Part shown: positions 52,796 through 60,798 of the stretch, in pieces
Numbering within the stretch: position 1 is the first letter of the stretch
Layout: each line of letters opens with the position of its first letter
NCBI GenBank assembly: GCA_944320965.1
Contig: CALUJO010000006.1
Coordinates: 1-64,000, forward strand
Length of the DNA stretch: 64,000 bases
From: an uncultured Bacteroidaceae bacterium
GTDB lineage: Bacteria; Bacteroidota; Bacteroidia; Bacteroidales; Bacteroidaceae
Reading direction: 5' to 3'
Made by a program: the position numbers and the translations under genes
Notes under the pieces: generated by a model
The model's database searches: none
What the model was told of the DNA's origin: nothing
The model's input: only the letters and a program-made list of their open reading frames with translations

Positions 52796-53446
52796 ATGAG
52801 AAAGAAAGAACTATACTCGAAAGTCATAAAATATTTTCAGGAAACAATGCCGGTGGCAGAGACAGAACTGAACTACAGCAATCCGTTCGAGCTGCTCATT
52901 GCGGTAATCCTGTCGGCACAATGCACCGACAAAAGGATAAACATGGTAACACCTGCCCTGTTCAACGCCTACCCAACCCCTGAAAAGCTGGCACAGGCAA
53001 CGCCCGAGGAAGTTTACGGATACATACATTCGGTTTCCTATCCCAACAACAAGTCAAAGCATCTTGTCGGTATGGCAAAAAAACTTGTCGAAGACTTCGG
53101 AGGCCAGGTTCCCGACAATCTTGACGACCTGACAAAACTTCCTGGCGTCGGGCGCAAGACGGCAAACGTAATCCAGTCCGTAGTGTTCAACAAAGCGGCA
53201 ATGGCAGTAGACACTCACGTATTCCGCGTATCAAACCGCATAGGACTAACCACAAACAGCAAGACTCCTCTTGCCACTGAAAAGGAACTTATAAAATATA
53301 TCCCCGAGGATGTTATACCGACTGCACACCATTGGCTGATACTGCACGGCAGATATGTATGTACTGCCCGCTCGCCAAAATGCAAGCAATGCGGACTTGC
53401 CCCGATTTGCAAGTTCAACATTAAGAATAATGTCACAAAAGTTTAA
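52796..53446 (+). CDS. nth: Endonuclease III
   Basis: A 216-residue bifunctional DNA glycosylase/AP lyase removing oxidised pyrimidines. The helix-hairpin-helix is LPGVGRKTANVI, with catalytic Lys121, and Asp139 lies in VDTHVFRV. The [4Fe-4S] cluster cysteines are Cys189, Cys196, Cys199 and Cys205 in the usual C-x6-C-x2-C-x5-C spacing. It starts 40 bp after the palindromic array. I do not see a separate promoter. Confidence 0.96.
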   Translation: MRKKELYSKVIKYFQETMPVAETELNYSNPFELLIAVILSAQCTDKRINMVTPALFNAYPTPEKLAQATPEEVYGYIHSVSYPNNKSKHLVGMAKKLVEDFGGQVPDNLDDLTKLPGVGRKTANVIQSVVFNKAAMAVDTHVFRVSNRIGLTTNSKTPLATEKELIKYIPEDVIPTAHHWLILHGRYVCTARSPKCKQCGLAPICKFNIKNNVTKV

Positions 53447-53527
53447 TGCAAAGGACATTGCATATTATAATAATGTATATGGCTTAAAATAATCAGTCTA
53501 TTAACAATACATACTAAAATAAATTAC

Positions 53528-53535
53528 TATATTTG
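53528..53535 (+). promoter_or_regulatory. pgk promoter -7 element
   Basis: TATATTTG matches TAnnTTTG, 46 bp upstream of the ATG. Confidence 0.68.
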
Positions 53536-53581
53536 CAATGCCTAAAAAGAATATAGTTTTAACATTAAATATAAACGTATT

Positions 53582-54841
53582 ATGCAATCAATTGACAAAT
53601 TTAACTTCGCCGGTAAAAAGGTGTTTGTACGTGTCGATTTCAACGTACCTCTAGATGAGAACTTCAACATCACAGACGACACACGTATGCGTGCTGCCCT
53701 TCCAACTCTAAAGAAAATCTTGGCTGACGGTGGTAGCGTTATCATAGGTTCACACCTTGGTCGTCCAAAAGGAGTAACTGAAAAGTATTCACTGAAGCAC
53801 ATTCTTGCTCACCTTTCTGAACTTCTTGGTGTTGACGTACAGTTTGCTAACGATTGTATCGGAGAAGAAGCAGCAGTAAAGGCAGCAGCATTGCAGCCAG
53901 GTGAAGTTCTTCTTCTTGAAAACCTACGTTTCTATGCTGAAGAAGAAGGTAAGCCAAGAGGTCTTGCTGAAGATGCAACAGACGAAGAAAAGAAAGCTGC
54001 TAAGGCTAAAGTTAAAGAAAGCCAGAAAGAATTTACAAAGACTTTGGCTTCTTATGCTGACTGCTATGTTAACGATGCATTCGGTACTGCTCACCGTGCT
54101 CACGCTTCTACAGCACTTATCGCTGAATATTTTGACACAGACAACAAGATGTTCGGTTATCTTATGGAAAAAGAAGTTAAGGCCGTTGAACGCGTTATGA
54201 ACGATATCAAGCGTCCTTTCACTGCAATCATGGGTGGTTCTAAGGTTTCAACTAAGATTGAAATCATCGAAAACCTTCTTACAAAGGTTGATAACCTTAT
54301 CATTGCAGGTGGTATGACTTATACATTTACTAAGGCTCTTGGCGGTAAGATCGGTCTTTCTATCTGCGAAGATGACAAACTTGACCTTGCTCTTGAACTT
54401 ATCGAAAAGGCTAAAGCTAACAACGTAAACCTTGTTCTTGCTACAGACGCTAAGGTTGCTGACAGCTTCTCTAACGACGCTAACACACAAATCGTTCCAG
54501 TAAACGAAATTCCTGACGGATGGGAAGGTCTTGACATAGGTCCTGATTCTGAAAAGAAATTCGCTGAAGTTATCAAGAACTCTAAGACTATCCTTTGGAA
54601 CGGTCCTACAGGTGTATTCGAATTTGACAACTTCACATCAGGTTCTCGCGCAGTAGGTAACGCAATCGCTGAAGCTACAGCTAACGGTGCATTCTCACTT
54701 GTTGGTGGTGGTGACTCTGTTGCTTGCGTTAACAAGTTCGGTTTGGCTGACAAGGTTTCTTATGTATCAACAGGTGGTGGTGCATTGCTTGAAGCTATCG
54801 AAGGTAAAGTATTGCCGGGTATCGCTGCAATACAGAAATAA
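53582..54841 (+). CDS. pgk: Phosphoglycerate kinase
   Basis: A 419-residue glycolytic kinase transferring phosphate from 1,3-bisphosphoglycerate to ADP. The N-terminal substrate domain has [13 protein letters not shown] and GSHLGRPKG. The C-terminal nucleotide domain has [28 protein letters not shown] and [13 protein letters not shown]. Codon use is strongly biased (GCT, CTT, GGT, AAG), marking one of the most expressed genes of the window. Own promoter and terminator. Confidence 0.97.
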   Translation: MQSIDKFNFAGKKVFVRVDFNVPLDENFNITDDTRMRAALPTLKKILADGGSVIIGSHLGRPKGVTEKYSLKHILAHLSELLGVDVQFANDCIGEEAAVKAAALQPGEVLLLENLRFYAEEEGKPRGLAEDATDEEKKAAKAKVKESQKEFTKTLASYADCYVNDAFGTAHRAHASTALIAEYFDTDNKMFGYLMEKEVKAVERVMNDIKRPFTAIMGGSKVSTKIEIIENLLTKVDNLIIAGGMTYTFTKALGGKIGLSICEDDKLDLALELIEKAKANNVNLVLATDAKVADSFSNDANTQIVPVNEIPDGWEGLDIGPDSEKKFAEVIKNSKTILWNGPTGVFEFDNFTSGSRAVGNAIAEATANGAFSLVGGGDSVACVNKFGLADKVSYVSTGGGALLEAIEGKVLPGIAAIQK

Positions 54842-54870
54842 TCAGAACATACCAATCTGAAATATTGAAC

Positions 54871-54908
54871 AATAGGCAGCCCAATAAAAAGGGTTGCCTA
54901 TTATTTTA
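54871..54908 (+). terminator. Intrinsic terminator after pgk
   Basis: AATAGGCA(G)CCC and GGG(T)TGCCTATT pair around a short A-rich loop, then ATTTTA. Confidence 0.85.
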
Positions 54909-54933
54909 AGAATAAACAAAAACATCTGATAGT

Positions 54934-55992
54934 ATGAAGTTCAAACCTATCCTGCTGCTGTTGTCAGCTTTAACACTGTCTTCTGCAGCAGCACTATCCC
55001 AGGAAAAACCAAAAGACAAGAACCTGCTTTCAAAAGTATCCGAATATGTTTCACTGAGCGCCTATGGCCAGCTTGGATATGAATACGATGAAGCAAATGA
55101 TGAAAGCAGCCTTTACCTGCGAAGAATAATAGCATCCGGAAAGATATACCCACACAAAAAATTTGAAATGTTCTACATGTTCAGCATGGGAAACGGAAAA
55201 TTCAGCAGTCTTGAACTGTGGGGTAAATACAAAGTGTGCGATGCTTTCAACGTAAAATTCGGACAGATGAAGGTTCCGTTCACTATGGAATCACTGATGT
55301 CACTCTCAAAGGCTGAAATAATGGAAGGGGCTCTGCCGGTAAACTATCTTGCAGCAATCGACAATTCTGATGAGGTTTACTCCGGAACAAGCCAGATGGG
55401 AGGCCGTGACCTTGGTCTGCAAATAGAAGGAAAACTTATAAACTACGGATATACTGGCGACAAATTCCTTGGTTATCAGCTTGGTATCTTTAACGGACAG
55501 GGAATAAACCTCCGAGACAAGAACAAGCATAAGGATATTGCCGGAATGATTGACCTCTACCCTACCAAATGGCTCAGACTGACAGGCGGAGCATATTTCG
55601 GCAAAGGTTACGCAATGACAAGCATGCCTGTAAGCAATATTAAGGAAGGTCAGGATTATACACGCAACCGTTGGACTACCGGTATAGAAATCAAGACAAA
55701 GCCTTTCATGATTCGTGCCGAATATCTTGAGGGAAAGAACGGTACTGCCATTGCACGTGGCGCATACGCAACAACAACAATCCGCCTTTACGAAGGTCTT
55801 GACCTTATAGGTTCTGTAAGCTACCTTAAGAAAGACAAGGATATTGACGGAGACACCTGCCGCTACATTGCCGGAGCAGAATACAGATTCTTCAACAAAT
55901 GTCGTCTACAATTCCAGTACCAAAGGGAATACGATGCCTACCTTAACCGCCCAAACAATCAGATTTTAGCACAGTTGCAGATTGGGTTCTAA
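54934..55992 (+). CDS. OprO/OprP-like outer-membrane porin
   Basis: A 352-residue outer-membrane barrel. The signal peptide ends near SSAAALSQ (residue about 22). VSLSAYGQLGYEY and FGQMKVPFTMESLMS are typical of the phosphate-selective porin O and P family, and the last strand ends AQLQIGF with terminal Phe. The solute is unknown, and phosphate or pyrophosphate is possible by family only. No promoter is clear, and some read-through from pgk is possible. Confidence 0.85.
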   Translation: MKFKPILLLLSALTLSSAAALSQEKPKDKNLLSKVSEYVSLSAYGQLGYEYDEANDESSLYLRRIIASGKIYPHKKFEMFYMFSMGNGKFSSLELWGKYKVCDAFNVKFGQMKVPFTMESLMSLSKAEIMEGALPVNYLAAIDNSDEVYSGTSQMGGRDLGLQIEGKLINYGYTGDKFLGYQLGIFNGQGINLRDKNKHKDIAGMIDLYPTKWLRLTGGAYFGKGYAMTSMPVSNIKEGQDYTRNRWTTGIEIKTKPFMIRAEYLEGKNGTAIARGAYATTTIRLYEGLDLIGSVSYLKKDKDIDGDTCRYIAGAEYRFFNKCRLQFQYQREYDAYLNRPNNQILAQLQIGF

Positions 55993-56006
55993 AGAAATAA
56001 AAAAAT

Positions 56007-56044
56007 AATACCAGCCTCAAATATTTTATTTAGAGACTGGTATT
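56007..56044. terminator. Bidirectional terminator between convergent genes
   Basis: AATACCAG and CTGGTATT flank an inner CTC/GAG pairing and an AT-rich loop, with A-tract on the left and T-containing sequence on the right. It sits between the porin gene (plus) and the hypothetical gene (minus). Confidence 0.75.
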
Positions 56045-56062
56045 AATCATAATAATACTTTA

Positions 56063-56554
56063 TTAAAAAAGATCTCTATATGTATTAACCACTATTTTCA
56101 AATAATCAATAGATTTCTCTATTACCTCATATGTATCATCAATTAATCTATAGTTAGACATCAATACTTCCATTTCATTCTCAGAAAAAGGAAATGTCAC
56201 AACTTTGACTGTAAAATAATATTTTTCAGCATTAATTAACTCTTTAAACGTTTCTTTCCTGCTCATACATAATTTATAATATCTTTTATAAGAATCATAT
56301 AAATCATAATCAAAATTCCGATTATATATATATAATTGAATTTCAATAGCTTTTGAGCTAATTTCTTGTGCAAATATTGACATTTCCGAATTAAGAGATT
56401 TTAATTCATATGTCAATTTTAAATACGACAATTCATGCTCAAGGGAATCTACTCTTTGAACAAGTGTTTGTATTTGCCCTATTGAATCTTGAGATTGGGC
56501 ATAAACTGAAAAAGAAGAAAATACCAACAAAATAGAATATAAAAACTTATTCAT
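56063..56554 (-). CDS. Hypothetical exported coiled-coil protein
   Basis: A 163-residue protein with a signal peptide (about 1-19, ending VYAQ). A short coiled coil (about 25-60: VQRVDSLEHELSYLK) and a mainly helical remainder follow. I recognise no family. The gene is strikingly AT-rich, with frequent ATA, TTA and AAT codons, unlike pgk or the porin gene next to it, and may be a recent acquisition. It has a complete promoter (56607-56637). Confidence 0.7.
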   Translation of the reverse strand: MNKFLYSILLVFSSFSVYAQSQDSIGQIQTLVQRVDSLEHELSYLKLTYELKSLNSEMSIFAQEISSKAIEIQLYIYNRNFDYDLYDSYKRYYKLCMSRKETFKELINAEKYYFTVKVVTFPFSENEMEVLMSNYRLIDDTYEVIEKSIDYLKIVVNTYRDLF

Positions 56555-56606
56555 AAAATAATTATTAAAAATAAAAACAATTAAAAAAGCAACATTCTTT
56601 AATACA

Positions 56607-56637
56607 CAAAGATACGAGGCTTAAATTAAACAAACAA
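56607..56637 (-). promoter_or_regulatory. Promoter of the hypothetical exported-protein gene
   Basis: On the minus strand, TTG (56637-56635), a 20-bp spacer and TATCTTTG (56614-56607). This is a full consensus promoter and supports the gene being real. Confidence 0.72.
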
Positions 56638-56738
56638 AATTAAACACATTAAAACATTTGTAAAAAGATAGAGAAAAAGTAAAATACGATATTAAGCACA
56701 ATAGTAATTTTATATTAGATTTTTCCGCCAAAATTCCG

Positions 56739-56746
56739 TAAGTTTG
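56739..56746 (+). promoter_or_regulatory. Promoter -7 element of the TPR-aro operon
   Basis: TAAGTTTG matches TAnnTTTG, 24 bp upstream of the TPR gene ATG. A T-tract lies at the -33 position. Confidence 0.6.
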
Positions 56747-56770
56747 CCAATCACAAACTAAAGACTTATT

Positions 56771-57730
56771 ATGGCAAACTTTTTTTCAAAGCTGTTCATG
56801 GGAAGCAGCGACAATGATAACGAAAAAGACAATAAGAAAAAGGACTTTGAGATATTCAAGTATGACGGAGTGCGTGCAATGAGAATGGGCAAGTTCGACT
56901 ATGCCGAGAAATGTTTCATCAAAGCTCTTGAAATAGACAATGAGTTTGAAACACTGCACTATCTGACAAACCTATATACAACTACAGCTGCTTTTGAAAA
57001 GGCTGCTGAGACACTGAACAGAATGATTGAAGTTGACCCTGAAGTGGTTTCAACCTACATATCACTTGCACAGGTGCATTACATAATGGAAAAGTATGAC
57101 GATATGACAGCACCGTGCCAGAAAGCATTGGAACTGCAGCCGGAAAATGAAGAAGCCGAACTGCTGCTTGCCAAATCTGCAAACAAAAAAGGCGACATAT
57201 TCCAGGCAATTGCATTCGCAACAAAGGCAATCCAGAAGAAAGAAGACTATACCGATGCCCTACTGCTCAGAAGCGAAATCCTTGGAAAGATGAACCAGTT
57301 CAAGGAAGCGCTTGCCGATATTGATGCAATCATGGCTTATGATCCCGAAAACGAAAGCGCTGTCATAGCAAAGGCAGGACTGATTGGAGCGCAAGGCGAT
57401 ATGCAAGAGGCAATAACTCTCTACAATCAGGTAATTGCCACAGACCCGTTCAACATGGAAGCATATATAGGCAAAGCCAACATTTATCTGAACAATAACG
57501 AAGCGGACAAGGCTATAGAAGTATTGAACGATGCCATTGAACTATCACCCGACTATGCCCAGGCATATAAGGAAAGAGGACGTGCCAAACTTGTTGCAGG
57601 CGACAAGGAAGGAGCTACCGAAGATGTGAAAAAGGCACTTGAACTTAATCCGCTGGCAGCCGACAGAATAAACGGAGAATTCAACAACAAAGCTGCCGAA
57701 TTTGACAATGTTATCGGAATATTCAAATAA
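56771..57730 (+). CDS. Cytoplasmic TPR-repeat protein
   Basis: A 319-residue protein without signal peptide. After a charged N-terminus (about 1-30, many Asp/Asn/Lys), about eight tetratricopeptide repeats run to the end, such as YAEKCFIKALEIDNEFETLH and ADKAIEVLNDAIELSPDYAQ. It is a likely scaffold for protein contacts, partner unknown. It is followed after 7 bp by the DAHP synthase gene. Confidence 0.88.
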   Translation: MANFFSKLFMGSSDNDNEKDNKKKDFEIFKYDGVRAMRMGKFDYAEKCFIKALEIDNEFETLHYLTNLYTTTAAFEKAAETLNRMIEVDPEVVSTYISLAQVHYIMEKYDDMTAPCQKALELQPENEEAELLLAKSANKKGDIFQAIAFATKAIQKKEDYTDALLLRSEILGKMNQFKEALADIDAIMAYDPENESAVIAKAGLIGAQGDMQEAITLYNQVIATDPFNMEAYIGKANIYLNNNEADKAIEVLNDAIELSPDYAQAYKERGRAKLVAGDKEGATEDVKKALELNPLAADRINGEFNNKAAEFDNVIGIFK

Positions 57731-57737
57731 TATAATA

Positions 57738-58805
57738 ATGCAGATAAACCCCATAAATCTTCCACGCACACACAAAAACAAGATAATAATAGCCGGTCCG
57801 TGCAGCGCAGAGTCCGAACAGCAGATTATGGACACGGCAACCGAACTGGCAAAAGCCGGAATAAAGATTTTCCGTGCCGGAATATGGAAACCCAGAACAA
57901 AGCCGGGCTCGTTTGAAGGCATAGGAGAAAAAGGCCTTGAATGGCTTGCCAAAGTGAAAAAGCAGACGGGAATGATGGTTGCGACAGAAGTTGCAACCCA
58001 CGAACACGTCTGCAAAGCCTTGGAAGCCGGAGTTGATATTCTGTGGATAGGAGCAAGGACATCTGCAAATCCGTTTGCCGTACAGGAAGTTGCCGACTCA
58101 ATAACCGACAAAAACATTACGGTTCTTATAAAAAATCCTATCACACCTGACCCTGAACTTTGGGCAGGAGCAATCGAAAGAATCTATAATGCCGGAATAA
58201 GAAATATTGCAGCCATCCACCGCGGTTTCGGTGTTTACGGCGAAACCATATACCGCAACCGTCCGCAGTGGGACATTCCGCTGGAACTGAAAAGAAAGAT
58301 AAAGGGAATAAGCATAATATGTGACCCGAGCCATATTTCCGGAAAAAGGGAACTTATACAGGACGTCTGCCAGCAGGCAATGGACCTGAACATGGACGGA
58401 CTTATTGTTGAGTCACACATCTCGCCTTGCAGTGCCCTGAGCGATGCCATGCAGCAGATAACACCTGCCATACTTTCCGACATAATAGACTCGCTTGTCA
58501 TAAGAGAAGACAACAGAACTGATGAAAAAATCAGCCTTCTCCGCGCACAGATTGACGAGATTGACAAAACGCTGATAAACAACATTGCCAGAAGAATGGA
58601 AATTGCAAGGAAAATAGGCGAATACAAGAAAAACAACAATATGACCGTATTCCAGTCAAACCGCTACAATACCGTTCTTGAAAAATGGACAGAAACAGGC
58701 GCGTCATACGGTATGGAAGGGGAATTCATTGAAAAGCTTTACGAACTTATACATTCTGAAGCCGTAAGACAGCAGATTGACGTAATAAAAAACAGGAAAG
58801 ACTGA
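57738..58805 (+). CDS. Bifunctional DAHP synthase/chorismate mutase
   Basis: A 355-residue fusion at the two ends of the shikimate pathway. Residues about 1-255 form a type I-beta (KDO8P-synthase-like) DAHP synthase, with AGPCSAES, KPRTKPGSFEG, IGARTSANPF and CDPSHISGKR. Residues about 265-355 form an AroQ-class chorismate mutase, LLRAQIDEIDKTLINNIARR. The mutase domain often acts as the sensor for prephenate feedback on the synthase. The start is placed at 57738 (MQINPINLPRTHKNK). A frame opening at 57702 would overlap the TPR gene. The stop overlaps the next ATG (TGATG). Confidence 0.94.
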   Translation: MQINPINLPRTHKNKIIIAGPCSAESEQQIMDTATELAKAGIKIFRAGIWKPRTKPGSFEGIGEKGLEWLAKVKKQTGMMVATEVATHEHVCKALEAGVDILWIGARTSANPFAVQEVADSITDKNITVLIKNPITPDPELWAGAIERIYNAGIRNIAAIHRGFGVYGETIYRNRPQWDIPLELKRKIKGISIICDPSHISGKRELIQDVCQQAMDLNMDGLIVESHISPCSALSDAMQQITPAILSDIIDSLVIREDNRTDEKISLLRAQIDEIDKTLINNIARRMEIARKIGEYKKNNNMTVFQSNRYNTVLEKWTETGASYGMEGEFIEKLYELIHSEAVRQQIDVIKNRKD

Positions 58806-59629
58806 TGAAAAAATACTCTTTCCTGTTTGCCATAATAGCTGTTCTGCTCATGCTTACATCTTGTGCCACGCCCTACAGGGTCAAGCACAAAGGGATGGCA
58901 AGAGTAAAGCATTATGATTTTATCCATAAGGATATTCCCGAATCATTTGACGGAACATCTATTGTATTTGCATCCGATTTCCACTACAAAAGCAAATTCA
59001 GAGAAAGAAGGTTGAGAGGAACAGTAAATACTATTGCAAGAATAAATCCGGACATCATCATGCTGGGCGGAGACTACAAGGAAGGATGTGAAAACATTGA
59101 CCCGCTGTTCAACGCACTTGGAACCCTTTCGCCACGCTATGGAACGTATGCTGTAATGGGAAACAACGATTATGAATCGTGTTACGACGAAACAGTCCGT
59201 GCAATGCTACGCAACGGAATCAAGCTTCTTGAGCATAAATGCGACACAATAACAAACGGTAACGGCAGAATCATAATAGCCGGAATAAGAAACCCATTCA
59301 GCAAGGAAAATCTTGTCTCGCCCACTCTTGAACTGAACGACTCGGATTTTGTAGTAATGCTTGTACACACCCCTGACTATGCACAGGATACCGACATAAG
59401 CAATACCGATCTTGTCCTTGCCGGACATACGCACGGCGGACAGGTTACGTGGTTCGGGCTAAGGGCACCAATTATTCCCTCTAAATACGGACAGCGTTTC
59501 CGTACCGGAATGAAAAAGAATGACAAAGGAACTCCTGTAATCATAACCAACGGACTTGGAACTTCGCAGATAAATGTCAGGATGTTTGCTCCAAGCGAAG
59601 TCGTATGGATTCATCTTCGGAAGGAATAA
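58805..59629 (+). CDS. Metallophosphoesterase lipoprotein
   Basis: A 274-residue predicted lipoprotein (lipobox LTSC, Cys20) with a calcineurin-like phosphoesterase fold of the YkuE/YaeI type. The motifs are FASDFHY, MLGGDYKEG, MGNNDYES and AGHTHGGQV. The third is normally GNHD/E, and here the active-site His is replaced by Asn (GNND). It begins at the last base of the DAHP synthase stop codon, so it is translationally coupled, though a metabolic link is not evident. The substrate is unknown. Lipid A precursors or phospholipid heads are known substrates of relatives. Confidence 0.86.
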   Translation: MKKYSFLFAIIAVLLMLTSCATPYRVKHKGMARVKHYDFIHKDIPESFDGTSIVFASDFHYKSKFRERRLRGTVNTIARINPDIIMLGGDYKEGCENIDPLFNALGTLSPRYGTYAVMGNNDYESCYDETVRAMLRNGIKLLEHKCDTITNGNGRIIIAGIRNPFSKENLVSPTLELNDSDFVVMLVHTPDYAQDTDISNTDLVLAGHTHGGQVTWFGLRAPIIPSKYGQRFRTGMKKNDKGTPVIITNGLGTSQINVRMFAPSEVVWIHLRKE

Positions 59630-59715
59630 TACCCCGTTTTTGATAAATCTTCACCATATTTATAAATATATAAGCAGCAGGTATGCCTAAATGTTGCTTA
59701 AGGTGACATTTGCCG

Positions 59716-59747
59716 TTTGCATCTGTAATGCCCGCTGATTATATTTG
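59716..59747 (+). promoter_or_regulatory. Promoter of the HIU-hydrolase-like gene
   Basis: TTTG at 59716-59719, a 20-bp spacer and TATATTTG at 59740-59747. This is a full consensus promoter. Confidence 0.75.
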
Positions 59748-59784
59748 CAAAACCGGATTATAAACCAATAATAAAAGATGTATT

Positions 59785-60198
59785 ATGAAAAAGATTTTGT
59801 TTTTAATGATGATGTTCTTTGCTTTTGCCTATGCAAAAGTTTCTGCACAAAACGAGAGTTACCAGTTGTCAAGCCACATACTTGACATTAATCTTGGACA
59901 ACCTGCAGCCGGAGTCAAGATAAGTCTTTCAAAGATGAACATGGACAATACCTGGACCACGATTGATGAAAAGCTGACCGATGAAAACGGAAGAGTAAAA
60001 GACTTCCTGAAAGAAGACGGAAAAGACAATAAAGGCGTGTACAAACTGACATATCATGTAGGTCCTTATTTTGAATCACAAAAGCAGGATACTTTCTATC
60101 CTTTCATTGAAGTTGTTTTCGAGATAAAGGACGGCAATCACTATCATGTGCCTATAACATTGTCACCATACGGATACTCAACATACAGAGGCAACTGA
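59785..60198 (+). CDS. Exported 5-hydroxyisourate hydrolase/transthyretin-like protein
   Basis: A 137-residue protein with a signal peptide (about 1-21, ending VSAQ) and a transthyretin-like domain. LSSHILDINLGQPAAGVKI near 28-46, the ENGRVKDF segment, HYHVPITLSPYGYSTYRG near the end and the C-terminal YRGN are all close to the HIU hydrolase signatures (canonical end YRGS). HIU hydrolase opens 5-hydroxyisourate in urate breakdown. No other urate gene is in the window, so a different periplasmic role is possible. Confidence 0.85.
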   Translation: MKKILFLMMMFFAFAYAKVSAQNESYQLSSHILDINLGQPAAGVKISLSKMNMDNTWTTIDEKLTDENGRVKDFLKEDGKDNKGVYKLTYHVGPYFESQKQDTFYPFIEVVFEIKDGNHYHVPITLSPYGYSTYRGN

Positions 60199-60288
60199 AA
60201 AGAAACTATTTTAAAAATAACAGGTGAATCAGGAAATACATTCACCAGTTTAAAATTAACTGACAATAAAAAACAGCACATTTAATTG

Positions 60289-60399
60289 TTCAAATCATTA
60301 AATGATTTTCAGCAAAAACGTTTAATGTTCCTGTCAAAAACGTTCAATGATTTTGCCTTAAAGGTTGTATGTTTTATATGAAAACATCAAAGGATTTAT
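60289..60399. repeat. Tandem array of five 21-23 bp palindromic units
   Basis: Units lie at 60289-60309, 60310-60331, 60332-60354, 60355-60376 and 60377-60399. The first contains a perfect 17-bp palindrome, AAATCATT-A-AATGATTT (60292-60308). The others keep the A-rich left and T-rich right halves with imperfect symmetry. It is the longest array of this type in the window. Confidence 0.7.
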
Positions 60400-60451
60400 A
60401 TAAGTACTGGCGGCAGCAATAAAAGATGCATCGTTTTAGTACAAAAATGAA

Positions 60452-60495
60452 ACAGGTTGTATCTGCAAAGTATATAAACTTCAGATACAACCTGT
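60452..60495 (-). terminator. Intrinsic terminator after winged-helix gene
   Basis: ACAGGTTGTATCTG and CAGATACAACCTGT form a perfect 14-bp stem around a loop of about 16 nt. On the minus strand it is followed by TTCATTTTTGT. Confidence 0.85.
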
Positions 60496-60518
60496 CAATT
60501 TAATGTAACAAAATTGTC

Positions 60519-60722
60519 TTACTTAAGATTAACGATAAATTCTTTTTCATCAATAGGTTCTACGACAACTTTGTCTTCTCTTAACAACCATCCCAAGCCA
60601 AGGTAAATTTCCTTTTCAGTAAGCTTGGTAACTTTCTTTAGTTGTTTAACTGTCAAACCTTCAGTACCGTTAACTGCATTCCAAATAGCACCGGCACATA
60701 GACCTGCTTTTTCAACTAGCAT
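60519..60722 (-). CDS. Small winged-helix protein (DUF2582-like)
   Basis: A 67-residue protein that is essentially one winged helix-turn-helix: AGAIWNAVNGTEGLTVKQLK, then KLTEKEIYLGLGWLLRED and a beta wing KVVVEPIDEKEFIVNL. It resembles the winged-helix DUF2582 family common in Bacteroidota. Whether it binds DNA or protein is unknown. It has a -7 promoter element (60757-60764) and its own terminator, and a palindrome (60782-60798) lies upstream of its promoter. Confidence 0.85.
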   Translation of the reverse strand: MLVEKAGLCAGAIWNAVNGTEGLTVKQLKKVTKLTEKEIYLGLGWLLREDKVVVEPIDEKEFIVNLK

Positions 60723-60756
60723 AACAATTTATTTTTTTAATATTTATAATGTTGTG

Positions 60757-60764
60757 CAAATATA
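60757..60764 (-). promoter_or_regulatory. Promoter -7 element of the winged-helix gene
   Basis: TATATTTG on the minus strand matches TAnnTTTG, 34 bp before the ATG. Confidence 0.62.
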
Positions 60765-60781
60765 TCAAATTAATATTACAT

Positions 60782-60798
60782 TGACATTTCAAATGTCA
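60782..60798. promoter_or_regulatory. Perfect 17-bp palindrome, candidate operator
   Basis: TGACATTT-C-AAATGTCA lies about 17 bp upstream of the winged-helix gene's -7 element and overlaps the stop codon of the C_GCAxxG_C_C gene. On the plus strand it is followed by TTTTTT, but no plus-strand gene precedes it, so an operator is more likely than a terminator. A 17-bp symmetry with a single central base is also the form seen in the tandem arrays. Confidence 0.4.

Larger units (their letters stand above)
60199..60518. other. Convergent intergenic region holding repeats and a terminator
   Basis: These 320 bp between convergent genes contain no gene. They hold the palindromic array 60289-60399 and the minus-strand terminator 60452-60495. 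The rest shows nothing I can support. Confidence 0.6.

Noticed and set aside
57545..58144. A 199-codon minus-strand frame opposite the TPR/DAHP synthase junction
   Set aside because: It covers two well-supported plus-strand genes and has no recognisable domain.
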